Shown here: piece after piece, positions 23,625 through 38,110 of the stretch
Layout: the number at the start of each line of letters is the position of its first letter
Position numbering within the stretch: position 1 is the first letter of the stretch
Assembly (NCBI RefSeq): GCF_949628215.1
Contig: NC_134280.1
Location: 45,224,621 to 45,288,620, forward strand
Direction: 5' to 3'
DNA from: Phalacrocorax aristotelis
Taxonomy: Eukaryota > Chordata > Aves > Suliformes > Phalacrocoracidae
DNA length: 64,000 bases
Program-made: the position numbers and the translations under genes
Notes under the pieces: model-generated
What the model was told of the DNA's origin: nothing
What the model saw: the letters and a program-made list of their open reading frames with translations, nothing else
Databases searched by the model: none

Positions 23625-26600
23625 AGCAGGAAGCAAACTTCTTTTGCAGCCTCAACAGCCAGTTTAGCCTCTGGGCATCTGCTATTGCTGTCACTGTGAT
23701 CTATAGCATCCCTTGTCTTCATACTCCCATTCATGCAGCTCTCTAGAGCTGGATCAGCTTCGTGCCTGTGCTGCCATGCATTTCCTCTGTTTCTTGGAGG
23801 ATCTTTCCTTGAGTTTGACTGATACCACCTAGAAAGTCCTTGTTTCTGGATAACTTTCCAGATTAATGTATTGTTGGAATTTTAGATGGTAGGTGACTTT
23901 TTTCTTTCTGTTACAGAAAGCACAGAAGTCCATGACTGTATTGTGTTGCTTTGGAACATACAACATGTCACTACTCAGTGAGGTCATGCCTGTGTCTTCC
24001 CTGAGAAGATATTCTTCATCTTCACAGCTTGTGGTTCTATAAGTAGAATTTTTGTGTTTCATAACATCAGGAACATTTTCTTTGTTCCATAATTTCTGGC
24101 AGGCTGACAGTTGTAGGTGCCCTCATGAGCTTTGTGACCAGCAGTCAGAGAGGGTAAAAAAGACAGCAGCAGCATAAGCAGCACTTACTCATTTTGAGAA
24201 AGATTAACAGATCTGCTGCTAGCTGGAGTGCACTTGTCCAGAAGTGGATGTAGGAAGCAATGAGCAGACCTATGAAGAACTGCTTGTAGGAGGTAAACCA
24301 GCAACAACTGAGCCTCTTGGTGAAGCAACCTCTTGTTGCAACCTGTTCTCGCAGCAAAGGTTTGCTTGGTGAACACTTTGCTGGAGGTATTGTAGCTGGG
24401 GTCTGGTCTCTGATACATGCTTGTTTTGTGTCAAAGCACATTTTCCATGAATGGAGAAGGAAACTGAATTATTGAATGTACAGATTCTGTCTCTAGACCA
24501 TACCAGTACTCAGGTACATTCAGAATAAGTTTTAAACACACTCACACTGTTATTCCTTCTTTCTGTATTAAGTAAGATATTCTAGAAGTTATCCATGTTG
24601 GTGAATGAATCAAGAAGCAGCAGAGTATATTTGTTTCCAAATTATACCCAGTCAAGCCTAGGATTTACATGGAAATGTAATCTGAATTGTATTGGTGGGA
24701 ATTACTTCTCATTTTAGGGGAGGAAAGTTCACAGTCACACACTGCTGACTATTTTAGGCAAGTCTGGAGTGGCAAAATCCAGGGATAAACTTTCATTACC
24801 CCCACAGGGAGGCAGCATAGGGGAACACTACTTTTCCCTTTCTGTCCCTGCACTCTGGTTGAAGTAAGGTATGCCCTAGGCACCAGATAGTAAAAAGCAG
24901 AGTAACACATGGTCCTTGTGACCATGAAAGAGCAAAGATCAAGCAGGCATTGCCAGCACAATAATCCTGCTGACACAGGCAGTTTGTGTATGCTGTGTGC
25001 ATAAATATTTGCACTAAGCAATGCTAGGTGCCTTTCTTCACATTTGTGTTTCATAGGAATGAAAATCTTCCTTGTGCTGAAGCAAAGTTGTGCAGCTCTA
25101 GTCTGCAGTCCTAGATGGTTCTCCAGGTTTCTCATTCAATACAAGGGCAAAACAAATGTCCATGATGCCACATGCCTTGGTATGCCAAAACCATACCAAA
25201 AAGACACAGCAGAAAGGGGCTTGCATATAACGTGCTTCCATTGGAGTTTATGGGAAAAAAGGAACGATCAGACCACTCTCAGGGAAAACCAGTCCAGGAG
25301 CAGAACAAGGAATCAGAGATAGTGAGGGAAGAAAAGCAAGTTAAAAAGCAAGTTAGGAAGTTTGGTAACCTTAGCATCTTCGTAGCATGTTATTGGGAAA
25401 ATACTACAGCCTCCTGAGTGACTGATTAAATGCTTATGCTCAGGAAAGAGAACTGGGGTGGCAAAAAGGATGCTGCACATTTTGTGATGGACATGCTAAT
25501 ATGTTGACATGTCGTTAAGCAGTCCATCAGACAGGTTGATGCATGCCACCTTCTCCATATGCTAAGACTAGTGATGCTGGGGTAGATTGTGGCTCTAAAT
25601 GCTACAGCTGACAAGGTACGCACAACAGGGCAAGGGGGAATGCTGACACTCATGCCTGCTGCCTGCCCTGAAGATCCTATTAGATTTGTTTTGTGCCTGA
25701 TATTTAGATACAATATTTGGTTGTTTTCCTAAAAGTGGTATTCATGGGTGAGGAATTGGCAGCAGTCCTGTTTTCACTAATCAAAAAAATTACCTAATTT
25801 TTTGAGATATTGCAAAAATAGGACATAGTTTTACCAGATGCAATAAAGTTTGTATCTTTAGCAGAAAAAGTGCCACAGAAATTGTTCTGAACCTTCAGGA
25901 ACCAAACTAGGGCTTAGAAAAGAGAAGCTGTCTTTGCATGTATGTATAGAAGAAAAACAGGTGGGAAATTTTGTCAGAGTTGAGTTCTACTGTCTGTATA
26001 TCCCAGTTTCTGGTGGACAGTAGGGATGACACAGATTTTGCAGATGTGAACAATAGTTGGCAGGTGTCCAAAACCAACAACAAAATGTCAAGAATTACTT
26101 GGACAGTCTGCAAGAAGTCTGTCAGCAAAAAGAACACAGTTCCTGAATGACCACTACAAAGGAGTTATGCCTGAGGACATACGCTGATTTTGAGACCTGT
26201 ATGCATAACCAAGAAAAGACTTTACAGACACACCAATGAAAAAGTGTATTTTCTTTTCTGTTGGGTATGGGAGTTCACTGTAAAGTATATGTAGCCAAAA
26301 TCAAAACAGCAGATGTATAAAAGTTACAACACTTCTGTAAACATCTTTCAGATTTTGCTCAGTCATGTCGTTTAGTCATATGCATTATACAATTACTACT
26401 CTCTTTGGAGTGTTTCATTGTAAGCAGCTCCCAAAATATAATGTAAACCATCAAGACCTAGTTACCAAAAGAAATAAAGTGTCTGTTATGGCTAACTACT
26501 AACCTCTATAACTACTAGCCACTAATTGCTGTGTAGTAAAATGCAGGGAAAAAGTAACTCCAGGAAGTAAGAAAATAGATCAATTTATGTTGAACAGCTT

Positions 26601-29600
26601 ATGGAAGTTATGCGGTAGCTACCATATCCGATTCTTGGTAAGATGCTAACAAATCTTAAAGGTTTAAAATCGTCTGGCTTTACAAAGAACAGCCATTGAA
26701 GCAATTGTATTGTCCACAACACATAACTGAAATTACTGTGGACTGGCATCACATAAATAAACACCACACAATTACATTTACAGTCTGGGGTTAATGACAA
26801 GTCTGAACCAGGAATATATTATTTTAGGCAGAACTGCTCAATATAATTTCTCAGGAATGTCTGCTTTATGGGGCATTTCAGTATATTGGCTCGCTTTTAT
26901 TTGGAAGAGGAATTCTGGTTTCAGCTCAGCTCTGGGCTCATTCATTCTGAAGCCTAGTCTTCTGGCCAGGAAGTCTGCTCCTGTGCACTGCTTCCAGCTC
27001 AGTGCTTTCTAGTCTCCCTCTCACTAATTCCAGGTGTTGTAACACTCCATCACACAGAGTTCACTTTCTTTTCTGTGGTCTTTATTATCAGATACTTTTC
27101 AGATATAAATCAATTCTCACACAAGCTTTTTCAATGCTGGTTTACAGGACTTTCAGCCCTTTAGTCTTTCTTATAATTCATCTTTTCTTGGTTCTACAAT
27201 CACATTTTATTTCCTTCCAAATAGCCGATAACTTTTTGGTAATGCAGTGATTAGGAGTGGATAATTTCAGTTGAAGTCATGTCAGCCAGTACTGCACTTT
27301 CCTTGTTGATACAATTATTAAGGAGCTGGCAGCTTCTTGACAGGTTCATAGGTAATCAGCATATACTTCAAGTCCCTGTAGCGAAGACTGACATGTGTCA
27401 TAAAAGACCATTCTAGATAAAGCAAAGTGCAGTTAGATGCTGTTTTCCCACACCTGAGAGTGCATTTGTTGAATCAGTAGATTTACTTGCCCTTCACGTC
27501 CCTCTCCACACTTCTTTGGATCATACCTCCCAGAGAAGGCCTTTGGTTGCTCAGCATGATTCCTATTCTGCTTTCTGTTGTGCTTCCAATTTCTGAGAGG
27601 CTCCTGACGGATTCCCATGTCCTTGCTAACACCATCTGTAGCAATGAATCTGCATGGTCTGCAGAATCCTCAGCAGAGCACTTACACATCCTCCATGATA
27701 TTAATGACTAGGTCCAGCCATAGTTCTAGCCCTGGCAGTATTTCTGAGAGAGAACTCAAACATAAATGATAAATATTGGCTTGCTATTCATTAGTCACTT
27801 TTCTATTCAAAGAGCCAAACCTAGAAACTTTGATCTTCAGTCTGTCATCAGAGGAAGAGGGACAATTAAGATGTCGTGGATTGTTCTTTACAAAAAGAAA
27901 ATGCAGTTAGCAAAAAAAACCCACAACACCCTAGTAAAGCAACAAATTGGAAAAGTCAAAACATTGTACCTTCTAAAATAAAAATATTGAAACAAAATTG
28001 ATTTTAATTTCAAAATCATATTTCCAAGCCAAATTCAGAACAACATAATTTAACAATTAAACTAGCATTTGTAATGATGTATGATCCAATGATTATTTAG
28101 GCTGAGGGAGGGGAATGGAGGTGATGAAACAGGAACTTTAGTTTGGACAACTCTAGTAATGAACTTCTGATTGTCTTGAAAAAAACAATGAATTCCTTTC
28201 TTTTATCAGGAGAAGCCATCTTATTTGTCTGCTGCCCTTAGGTAAAGAATGGATGGATCAAAGGTTTTACATGATGTTTCCAGCCTGCAGAACAATGTTA
28301 TGCTGATTGCAAAGGAATTCATGTGATGAGGTAAGGTGTGAGTTGCTGGAGTGGTGCCTGGGGTTATCTTTGGTCTCTCTGCCCTCTGAAGGGAGACATG
28401 CCATCACACAGTGCTACCCCAGATGCACACGTATAGCACCGGGGAGGGCTCCTGTCTGTCTCTCCTTGTGACAGATTGTGCAATGCCAGCCAGCTCTCCT
28501 GCTTGGTTTCATTTTTTGTGAGAAAGGGTCTCCTCTTACCAACAGGTAGCTTTTGGTCACATTAACTGTGCCATGAAAGTTACCTTTGTGAACGCTTGTT
28601 TGTCATTTTAACTAAGGGAATCAAAATATCACCTCATGTCTGCTTCTCAGATTAGTTCATGGGAGCTGACTGTGTGTGCTGTAAGCGAAAAGCACTACGT
28701 CTCTGCCTTTATACAGAGATTTGACTGATAATTGGTCCATTGGTAATCCTAGTCATTGTCTCGCACCCTGGAACAAATATGCTCTCATACACTACCATCA
28801 CCATCAGCTAACCGCAGTTCACTCACTTTTTATTTTTTTTCCTTTGTACCTCATCAGAAAGGCTGTCTGTACTGCCTATCTCAATACTTTTGCTTGTTAT
28901 TCACTTACTGGCTCCCAACTGTCCTCTCTTCAAGATTTTTTATTATTTCCATGGGAGCCTTGAGAAGACAGTTTCAGTCTTACTGTGTTTTTCTGAATGC
29001 CAGTTCCCTGCACAATGGAAGCTTCACTGTGAATTACACTCATTTACCAGGTCAGTGTATGGCTTTGCTTCCCCTTCTGGGAGGATAATTTGTAGCTTCT
29101 CTCATGCCCACTGGACAGGTGAGTTTGGACACCTTCACTTGCTATATCTGACTTTATCTGGATCCACAGAAAAGTACTTTAGGAAAAGTTAAAGCATAGC
29201 CCTTGCAGCCCCTGCCTTGTTTTAAAAGAGATGCTATCTGGGCAGACAGTAGTGACTAAATATTCACATTGGAAAGACTGCCTGATAATAAACTTTAAAC
29301 TATTCAGTAACAATGAATCTGCTTGTTGCTCCTGGAGTTTTTCGCCAAAGAGAACATTTGCCTCCAAAGAAGAAACCATTGATCTTTGACATCTTTGACC
29401 ACCATAACTGATGCAGCATGGGTTCCTGGACACAAGCAGGAGCACCAGCAGTTTGTTTTGCTCATTGTCTGTTGTAAGCACATTAGCAAAAGCCAGTGGG
29501 TCTCAGACAGCCAGACTAGGGCGCATGGTCTGGCCCGGGGGCCTGGGATCCAGACTGGACCAGCAGCGCCTGCCACCTGCTCCAGTCGGACAGAGGTGCT

Positions 29601-32600
29601 GCAGCAGAGCTAGGGACAACAGGGTGAGTGACTGGACTAGCAGGTTTGCTGCAGGGGAGGCTGGAGAAGCCATGGAAGAGCTGCACCAGGTAGGGAGAAG
29701 AAGGATGGGAGGCTGAAGGCTTCCTTGCCCTCTTCTAGCAGAGTCCCTGGGGTAGTTTGCACAGCACAGCCTTGGCCTGGGCTAACCAGCCCCGTCACCT
29801 CTTATTGCTGTGGTTTAGCTTTTACAAGGAAATACTTCACGTTTTAAAATCTACAACTATAACTTGAGATTTAACCATGTTATCTGTCACAGGAAAACCA
29901 CCCTTCATCCTCTTTCAGTTTCTGAGGGTTGCCTGTTCCTAAAGGAGCAGAAGATAGCCTCTTTCTTGGTGCCATTTTAAGGCTCCTCCTATAAGCACGT
30001 ATAAATGCACCATAAATAATTATGGACTTACCCTTCCAGCACTCCCATCTAGAAAGAAAATAAGATTTTTTTCCCCATTTCACACCAGGAGGAGCTGAAT
30101 GTGTACACACACACACACCCCTTTCTCCTCCTCCCACTTCTGATTTGTTCCAGGTCACCCAGGAATTGCAGGATTTTCCACCACAGGTCCTGGAAGGATC
30201 CTGGAGGAGGTGGGTGCCAGTCTGCTGTCTTGACCATTTCCTTGGGGAAGAGAGGACCTAACAGGGAACAGAGGATGGCTGCTACCCAAACCATGACCTA
30301 TTTATTTATGATGCTTCCCAGGGGAGCTGTGGATACATTAATCTTGGCCTCCAGCTGTGATTACATTAAAGAAAAAGCTTCCAAGGGGGCCTCTCTTTAC
30401 CGCTCATCTGCAGTGACTCTGCCATTAGTTATTGAACACAATAAAAGGACATTGTCACATTACCTACTATTACTATTTTTCAAGCACTTACCAGTGTTCT
30501 CTCTGTTGCTCAATGAATACATGAATACTTGCAGCTGAAATAAATTAGAGAGGCTGCCTTAAGATCTTCTGCTGGAGAGAAAAGCCTAGCTATGTTTTCA
30601 TATTTCATTTATTTTGGATTTATGTAATTAGCTGATAAAAGTATGCACAGTCAAACTTTAATCAGAGGGCTTTCAAATTTAACCTTTTGGCTTCAGATAA
30701 ATCTTTGCTGTAGTTTCAGTTCTCTTCAGTGGACTCAGCTTTGGCTCTCAGTTCACAGGCTTGTATGCAGGAAAACCATTTATTTTTACTGGTTTCTTAC
30801 AGGGATGGTTCTATTGTGGATCTGCAAATAGTACAGTGTGAGTTCAGCAATAAATCAAGGTCAAGGCAGTCTGAGAAAGCTTCTACTTAAAGGTCTAGTC
30901 CCGTGCTTTACATACATGTCTGCCTTCTATCTCTGATAAGGAATGTCATAAACAGGACTTGTGAGGATATTTGTATTCCTCCTTTAAATAAGTAAATTCT
31001 TTTTGCAGGAAATTGAAGAGGTGGGTGATGTGGAATATTCAAAGTAGTTGGTTTCTGCAAAGGAAAGAAGGGTGGGGTGTTTAACACTTTCTTTATTCTG
31101 ATAATCTTTTTTGATATAGAAAAGAGAGGCCCATGTGTTACTCATTTTGGACCATCATAAAAAGGAGAAGAGAATACAGAGTTTGTCTCTCCAAGAATTT
31201 ATGAAGGCCATAGAGGTAGTCTCTGTGGCCTGCTGTTAGATGTATTATGGCTCTACCCTTGGAGCATTGCAATTCTGGTACCTTGAGGTCTGAGGAAACA
31301 AGCACTAAGGTGCTGGTTTATGTGATGACATAATAAAAAAAACCCTCAAAAGTTAAATACAAATAGGAAAAAAAAATGTATCAATGATCAAGTCAACCTT
31401 TTTACCCAATTAACCATTTTTTTGCCTAATCATGCAACTAACTGGGCAGCAGTCTTGATGACCTACCAGTCCTCACAGGAGCAGGATCACATGAACCTCT
31501 GATCATGGATGTACTTGATTAAAGCACTCACAGTCTGAAACTAATGGGGATGCTTTTTGCTGTCAGTGAAGGCAGTTGGCCCAAGTTATAAGCTGTTATG
31601 AGACAATGATATCTTTTCCACACTCCAGTGTATGGTTACTGTAGTAGGTGGTTTGACCGCTATCCTAGGGTGATTTAGAGTAGCCTTTCATTAAGCAGCA
31701 TTGCCACTTCAGTTCTTCACACTCTGTTGCTTACCCACACTTCTTCTCTATCAGCCACTTGCTAGGGGTAACAAACGAAGCTTAGGAAAAGGGAAGCAGT
31801 GGCGTTTCTCCAGAGTGATAGACAGGGACTGTCACACTTTGAGTACATTTCCCCTGCAATCACATCAGAATGGGTAATTCCCCCCAGGCAACTCTCCTGT
31901 CCTAGCACAGATTCCTGCTGATGGTCAAGGGGCTCCCTCAGCTCTCTCCAGGGCTTCTCCTGCCATTGAAACTGCCAAGGACCTCCAGCTCTTCTTCCTG
32001 GCGGCAGGATCCACAGCTGGGAATGAAGGTCTAAGTACATTTGGAGCCCTATGTTGGTTGTTAAGTAAACATTATTCTGTTAAGTAAAACTGGGGAGGCA
32101 GAAACACCAGCTGCTCCTTATACTGAATAACTGCCTGCGTTTGCAGCCCTACACTTTTGTCTAAGTGTGCTCACCTGACCAGGTCTGGAGGGGTGTGACA
32201 GAAAAGCTGGCAAGAAAATGGGACACTGCCATCTCTTTACCTTCAGCTTGGGAGTAGCTTCTTCTCATCTGCCTTCCTTGTCCCTCACCTTTCCTTATAT
32301 TGCAGGGCATGAGGAAGGAGGCCTGTTCCTAACTGAGGTCTGGTCTCTGCACCCTGTCCTACCCATCAACAGTGCCACTGGACAGGTTGTCATGTGCTGG
32401 TCATGCAGTATGAGAAAGTGCTAGCAATATTTGCTGCCTGGTAGCTATAGCCTTATTTAGCCTTATGATCACTCTAGTAGCTGAATTTCTGATTTTGCCA
32501 GAGACAAAGATCATTGCTGTATTTGGAAGTGATCCTGTTCTGTGGCTACAGAGGCAAAAGGTTCTTCTTTCTTAGGACATGCCAGAGATCTGCTTTAAAA

Positions 32601-35600
32601 GATCAAGCTACAGATTTTGCAGCTTTGGGTGAAGAGAGTCCATCTGAGCTCCTTCTCACCTCGTAGACTACTTGGGCATTGTAAGGTGTGCATGTGTGGC
32701 ACCACACTTTGCAGATACTGGTGTCTTTTCATCTTGTCTTTTCTCTGCCTGTGACATGAGAAGAAGGAGGTTTGGAGCTTCCTCCCAGGGTCCATTAGCA
32801 TGACCCAGAAGACACTGTGTATTCCACTGTGGCTGGAACAACCCTACAAAGATTTTCAGGATGTTTAGACTATCTATATTGTTGTTTTGAGGTAGCCTCT
32901 AAATCTCTTCATGGTGTAGTTTCTGTGTCCTGATCTGTGCAGAGCTAGCCAAACTGGGAAAAGAAGTTGTAGGCAGCCATCTCTCCTACACACCTTGCTA
33001 TGCAACTGTTGAAGATTACACAACTGTTCCTGTTCTAGAGACAGGAACCGACATTTCCATCCTACTGTCTAGTACCAAGTGTGTCTCAACTTTGAACAGA
33101 AATTTTGACACAAGATTCATGCAGTTTGCCACAATTTAGGTGAAATGCAAAATCTAAACTTTGTTAGAACAAGAAGTCTCCTATTCTTAGCTTTGGTGTG
33201 ATTTAATCTTAATCACATATTTTTGTCTGATAATGTCATGAAACCTCTTCAGAGGAACTGATACTTCAGGGAAGTTAGGCTGTACAGACAGTAAGAAGAA
33301 CCTGGCACTGACCAAGGAGATGCAAATTGCTGCTGATATGGTATGTATATGTCATGCTGGGGACATCCGAAATGTACAGGCTTGAATGATGAAAGCTTTT
33401 GATATGTAAATAATGATGTGACAGAAGATGTTGGATGGTGAAGGCAACTTGGTGGGAAAATAATTATTTTTAATATGGCTGTTAGACTTAAGCTCTTATG
33501 AAATCTCTTGGGAGAAGACATCAGTGTCGACCTGAGATTTCACATTGTAAGAATCAGTCAGATGGTGGTATGGGCTCTGCAAACTATTCATGAAATACGA
33601 CAGTGGGAAAGGACCAGGAAAAGATCAGGTAGAGATAAGGTATAGAGGAAGAATAATTATCTATTCTCTCAATAGATAATGGATTCTCATATGGTGAGGG
33701 CAAGAGAAGATGACCTACAAAATGAACAGATGGAAGAAGTAAGAGGAGAAAGCAGAAGGAAAGGATTATGAAAGTAGAGGGAGGACATAACTGAGTTTCA
33801 AAAGTCACGAATGTGTCCAGGAAAAAAGGGCAGAGTGAGCTGGCCAGTGTAAGCACAGCAGTGGAGTAAAGACTGTGGAAACCTGAGTGGAAACAATTGA
33901 GTGAAGTAGGGAATGTGCAATAAGGGTTTAACTCTTCACCATAACAGTATAAGATTTCCTTCTACTTTTCCAAGGGAAAAGCCTCTGACCCACTTTGCAG
34001 TTTTGCAGTTGGAAGACAATTTACTCAGGAGTTTTGAGAGGGGCTAGGGAAGAGCTGAGGCCAAGGCTTCAAGACAGGGAGCCCAATGGGGAGAAAACAG
34101 TCCTCTCTGAAGTATAATTTGGGCAATGGTGGAAATGAAGGAAAATGAAGGAGCACACATGGGAGGCTTCCTTTCAAATTTGGATGTAAGTTTTTCAGTG
34201 TTATGTTAGAGGAAAGTAGTTCTGCCATGACTACTTTTGAGATTGAAAGTTGTGTACAAAAGCAAGTACAGCCCTCTGGGGCAATCACAGGCAATGGCCC
34301 CGTGCTTTCCACCACAGACGTGCTTAAATCCTGAAAGTGGTGGCTATCTCAAGATCATTTAGATTAGGCCTGACTGGAAAGCTGTCAATAACAGTGCTGG
34401 CTGGAGCGTAAAGTGTGAAAGGCCTATTGCTCTGTTTCACAGTGGACAACACTGATTCTCAGTAGCAATTACCTGTGAAACTCAACCAGGACAAGATCAG
34501 ATATCACTATGATCTCAGCCTGAAAAGTCAAAAATAGTATACAATTCTTCAGGCAACAAAACCAATAACTAGTCACAACTACTTTAAAGGAAAGCATGGA
34601 GGTCAGATGGGTCACAGCAGTGGAGCAGTAAGGATATCATAGACATGGATCCATGTCACTCTTTGCACTTAACTCATAGCTAATAAAGTTGCCACGGAAG
34701 GCAACTATCCTGATAGCTGGAGGCTGTTGTTTGAAAAGGCTTGTTATGTAGAGGGTGTTTGTAAGGTCTCTGTCTCTTGACTGGAATGTCTGGGTACGTT
34801 ATCATATGCACCAACTCTTTTTATCCAAGTGCTGGCTGAAATTTGTATCGTACCTGTGTTACAGAAAATGTTCCAAAACCAGATGAAATCTTGTGGGTCA
34901 CAAACAATTACTAGAGGTGAGCATGAACAGAAACATAATTTCTCAATTCCAGAACTAGAAACCATTAGTTTCTCTCAAGTGTAATGATTTCCTCTGCTCT
35001 TTTCTGTGTCCCTACATCAAAGAACAGGATCAAGCAATGTTATCTTAGGGAAAACTTGTTCCTGTGGTGTTCCCGATACAGTACAAAAATCAGTGCAAAA
35101 AGTGATTCACCATTTGGCAGTAAGAATTACCACTGCTGAGGTACTTGCAGCATATGCTGATGGGGGTACGTAGATAAACACCCTGATAAACACAGTCAGA
35201 GACTAAATGGAGCAGATTGGCTTGCAGTCTGTTCACTGTCATTTCCTACCCATGCCTCTTTGACAGAGGGAGGGAATACATGAAAACTCTGAGATTCAAA
35301 GGAAAGGTGGAAAGAAAGAATAAGAGGCGAACAGATGCTGCCAAACTGCTACTTTACATGAGTCAGTGACTCAAAATAACATTTCCAAAAAAGAAGCTGA
35401 TTGTCAGGGTTTTACCTAAAAGATGCAGGAAACAAAATTTGTACAGCATGTGGTGTCTGCTAGAATAGCCACCCAGGATTAGACCACAGGCCTCTCTGAC
35501 TCTGTCTTCTCTCTGACAGGGGCCAAAAGTCATGGCCTAGAAAAGCACATAAGAACAGGGCAAACATATATGATACTTCCCCTTTGATTTGAACTTGGAT

Positions 35601-37690
35601 CCTGCTTGAATCTTGCCTGTAGTTTTTATGCTGGAATTGGAAAGTTGATCCCTAGCCAGTTTCCCCAGTACACTCAGGATTTCAGAGACCTCTTTTTCTC
35701 CCCTTGCAATATCTCTTTTCCAGGCTGAGAAGCTGTAGCTTGCTCATTCATTCCTTACATAGAAGCTGTTCCACACCTTCGATCATCCTTCCTGATCCAT
35801 CTATGAACTTTTATTCAGTTTGGTGGCATCGTTTTTTAGACCGGAAAGGCAAGAACTGCACATAACATTAAAGGAAAAGGCAATCTGCTCCCAAAACAGA
35901 ATTAACTCAGGCAAAAGCAGATACTGCTTTAGCCATTATGTCGCTAGTTTGCCTCTTGCACTACAGAGAAAAACACAACAGCTTTCTTACAAGTCTTTCC
36001 TTTCTCTGAAAGGAAACTTTCTCTGAAAGTTTCATCTGCAGTGACAGCTGTATCTGTAGTCCGAGAGGCAGTGGGATGTGGAACACAGCAAAGCGGAAGA
36101 TGCAGCCTCCAAGCCCTGCTGCAAATCCAGAAGAAGTGCTTGCCTCCTTGGTCTTTCTCCCACAATGCTGCCTCCTAAAGATATGTTGTATATTTTTTTC
36201 GGAATGCTTGATACCACACAGTGCTGTACATGCTCCAGCATAGGTCCCATGGAATTTTGCTGCAGATCTGAGCTCTCAGCTCTTGTGTAAAACAGAGCAC
36301 AAGGTACCAGTTTGGGTGCACAGAAAATGAGAAACATGTAATTATTGTGTACATTTCCAGCTGCTTAAGCCGTAAGATCAGCCAAAAATTTGGAATATTA
36401 TTTTTCTTTATCTACTCCTCCTTTGGAGGGGGACACACATAAAAACCAGCTGCTTTCAGTATATAACCCTGATTCATTTCCAAAAAGAGTGCATCTTACC
36501 AACAATATATTCAGAGTTAATTTGGAAATAAAATGCTATGTCATCCTGTACTTAAAGATTTAAAGACAAGGCTTACATGGAAGTAGCTAGAACTAGGCAA
36601 CCATAATTCTTTAATTTCTTGGCTTTGCAGCTTTAGCATAGCTAGAGCTATAATTTTAGCTAAAAGTATGAGATCCCAATGGTTCTCAGAAAAATAGCCT
36701 TTACAGCACTGATGGTGTAAAAATTTGAAACTTATCATGTTAACCAACTCCTAAAAGAAACAGCAAGAAAAGCATTGTCACCTCTAGGAGGCAGCATTTT
36801 ATTGCAAACACACAATGTATAATTCAGTGTCTGACACTTCGGAAGGTTTTGAGGCTTCTCAAATCTCCTGTGATTATAAAAAAAAATTCTAGTAGAAAAT
36901 AAATAAACATACATTTGCAGTGGAACTACCTGTGCAAAAATAAGCTCTGCTTCCCCAGCCAGCAAAAGACAATTTGCAGCTGAAATGGAGATAGGCACAA
37001 AACGGGCCCAGTTTTCCTGGGTTTTCAATAGTGAGTTAGCAGAGTTCTATGGAAGAGCAGAATATCTGGGTTGTTCATCTGTTCTCAGCAAGGTACCCTC
37101 CCCCATGCAGGAAAGCGTTTGCTTATTTGCTTAACTTCACCTGCTAATTGGGAATGTACTTAACCTTGCGCTTGCCACTTTACAGAACAACACTTTCCTT
37201 TCAGTAATATTTGCAGTGATGTATTTTAATTTCTTTCATCCAGATCTGTCCTGAGCTGGAGCTGACCGTTTCTTTTGGAACCTCTGCTATTGATGTGCTA
37301 AGACCTCTCACTAAAACAGTTCACCTGGTGGATCACAGACATTGTTTTTCTGTTGGGCTTTGTGGTTTGATGCAACTTTCTATGGCACATCTGCCCTTCT
37401 TTTTGCAGATGGCCCTTTGGTGCTCTCAGGGGAATTGTGGTTTTTTTTTTAGAAGTTGCCTCATACATTAATGCTTATTTAACATCCCACATAGGTCGTG
37501 TGGAAACATGAAACAACAAAGGACACCACATTGGTGGTTAAGCATCAGGTTAACTTTTAACTGAATCAAAATAGATCCCATAAAAACAAGCAGCACAACA
37601 CTAGTCTTGATTTCAAAACTACCCATGATGGGAAACCCTCCACAATCACTTGGAAATTGCTCACACCAGAATTATGCCCATTGTTGGAAA
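23625..37690. other. Intergenic region without a recognisable gene
   Basis: About 14 kb of AT-rich sequence carries only short open frames with no family signature or consistent splice structure. Small features are a (CA)n run near 30,104-30,119 and a GC-richer patch at 29,480-29,720. I found no further astacin exons here. Confidence 0.6.
29480..29720 (+). other. GC-rich patch with splice-donor-like sites
   Basis: This patch is more GC-rich than its surroundings and contains CAGGGTGAGTG (near 29,620) and CACCAGGTAGGG (near 29,688), both donor-like. It might be the first exon of a non-coding transcript, but no promoter or downstream exon can be tied to it. Confidence 0.2.
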
Positions 37691-38110
37691 TCTGCAACAT
37701 GTTTCTACTCTGAATTTGTCTGGCATCACCTTCTGGCCATTAGCTCCTGGTAATATGTTGTTTGCTCAACAGAAGAGGACCTCTATTATCAAAGATTTAT
37801 TTCCCAGCTGTGTACTTAAGGATTTTGACCAAGTCACCCCTTAGACTTTTCATCGATTAACAGACTGACCTCCTTGAGTCACCTTATGATCCACTGTCTT
37901 CCAGCCCTTTACTCATTCATGTGGCTTTTTCCTGAATTCCCTCTAATTTTCCCAGGGAGTTGGTGCTCTGCCCAGTAGAGCAAGGTGCAGTATTGTTCTA
38001 CAGCAGTCACACTAATGCCCAAATCACATGTTACAGACCCTTCCTATTCCTGTCCCATGTTTTTTCTCTTACCCTCCTATGGATCCTGCTACCCTTCTTG
38101 ACCATTTTTG
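37690..38110 (-). repeat. Old CR1 3' region fragment
   Basis: Antisense CR1-like text is recognisable: TTTTGACCAAGTCACCCCTTAG, then GACTGACCTCCTTGAGTC, CTTTACTCATTCATGTGGC and CCTGAATTCCCTCTAATTTT. Divergence is high, so it is an old insertion. Confidence 0.65.

Noticed and set aside
23390-23734. A 114-codon minus-strand frame overlapping the astacin start
   Set aside because: It is in another frame from the signal-peptide exon and shows no family features.
24145-24441. Cys-rich minus-strand frame upstream of the astacin gene
   Set aside because: It is short, low-complexity at its end, and without a promoter, signal peptide or family pattern.
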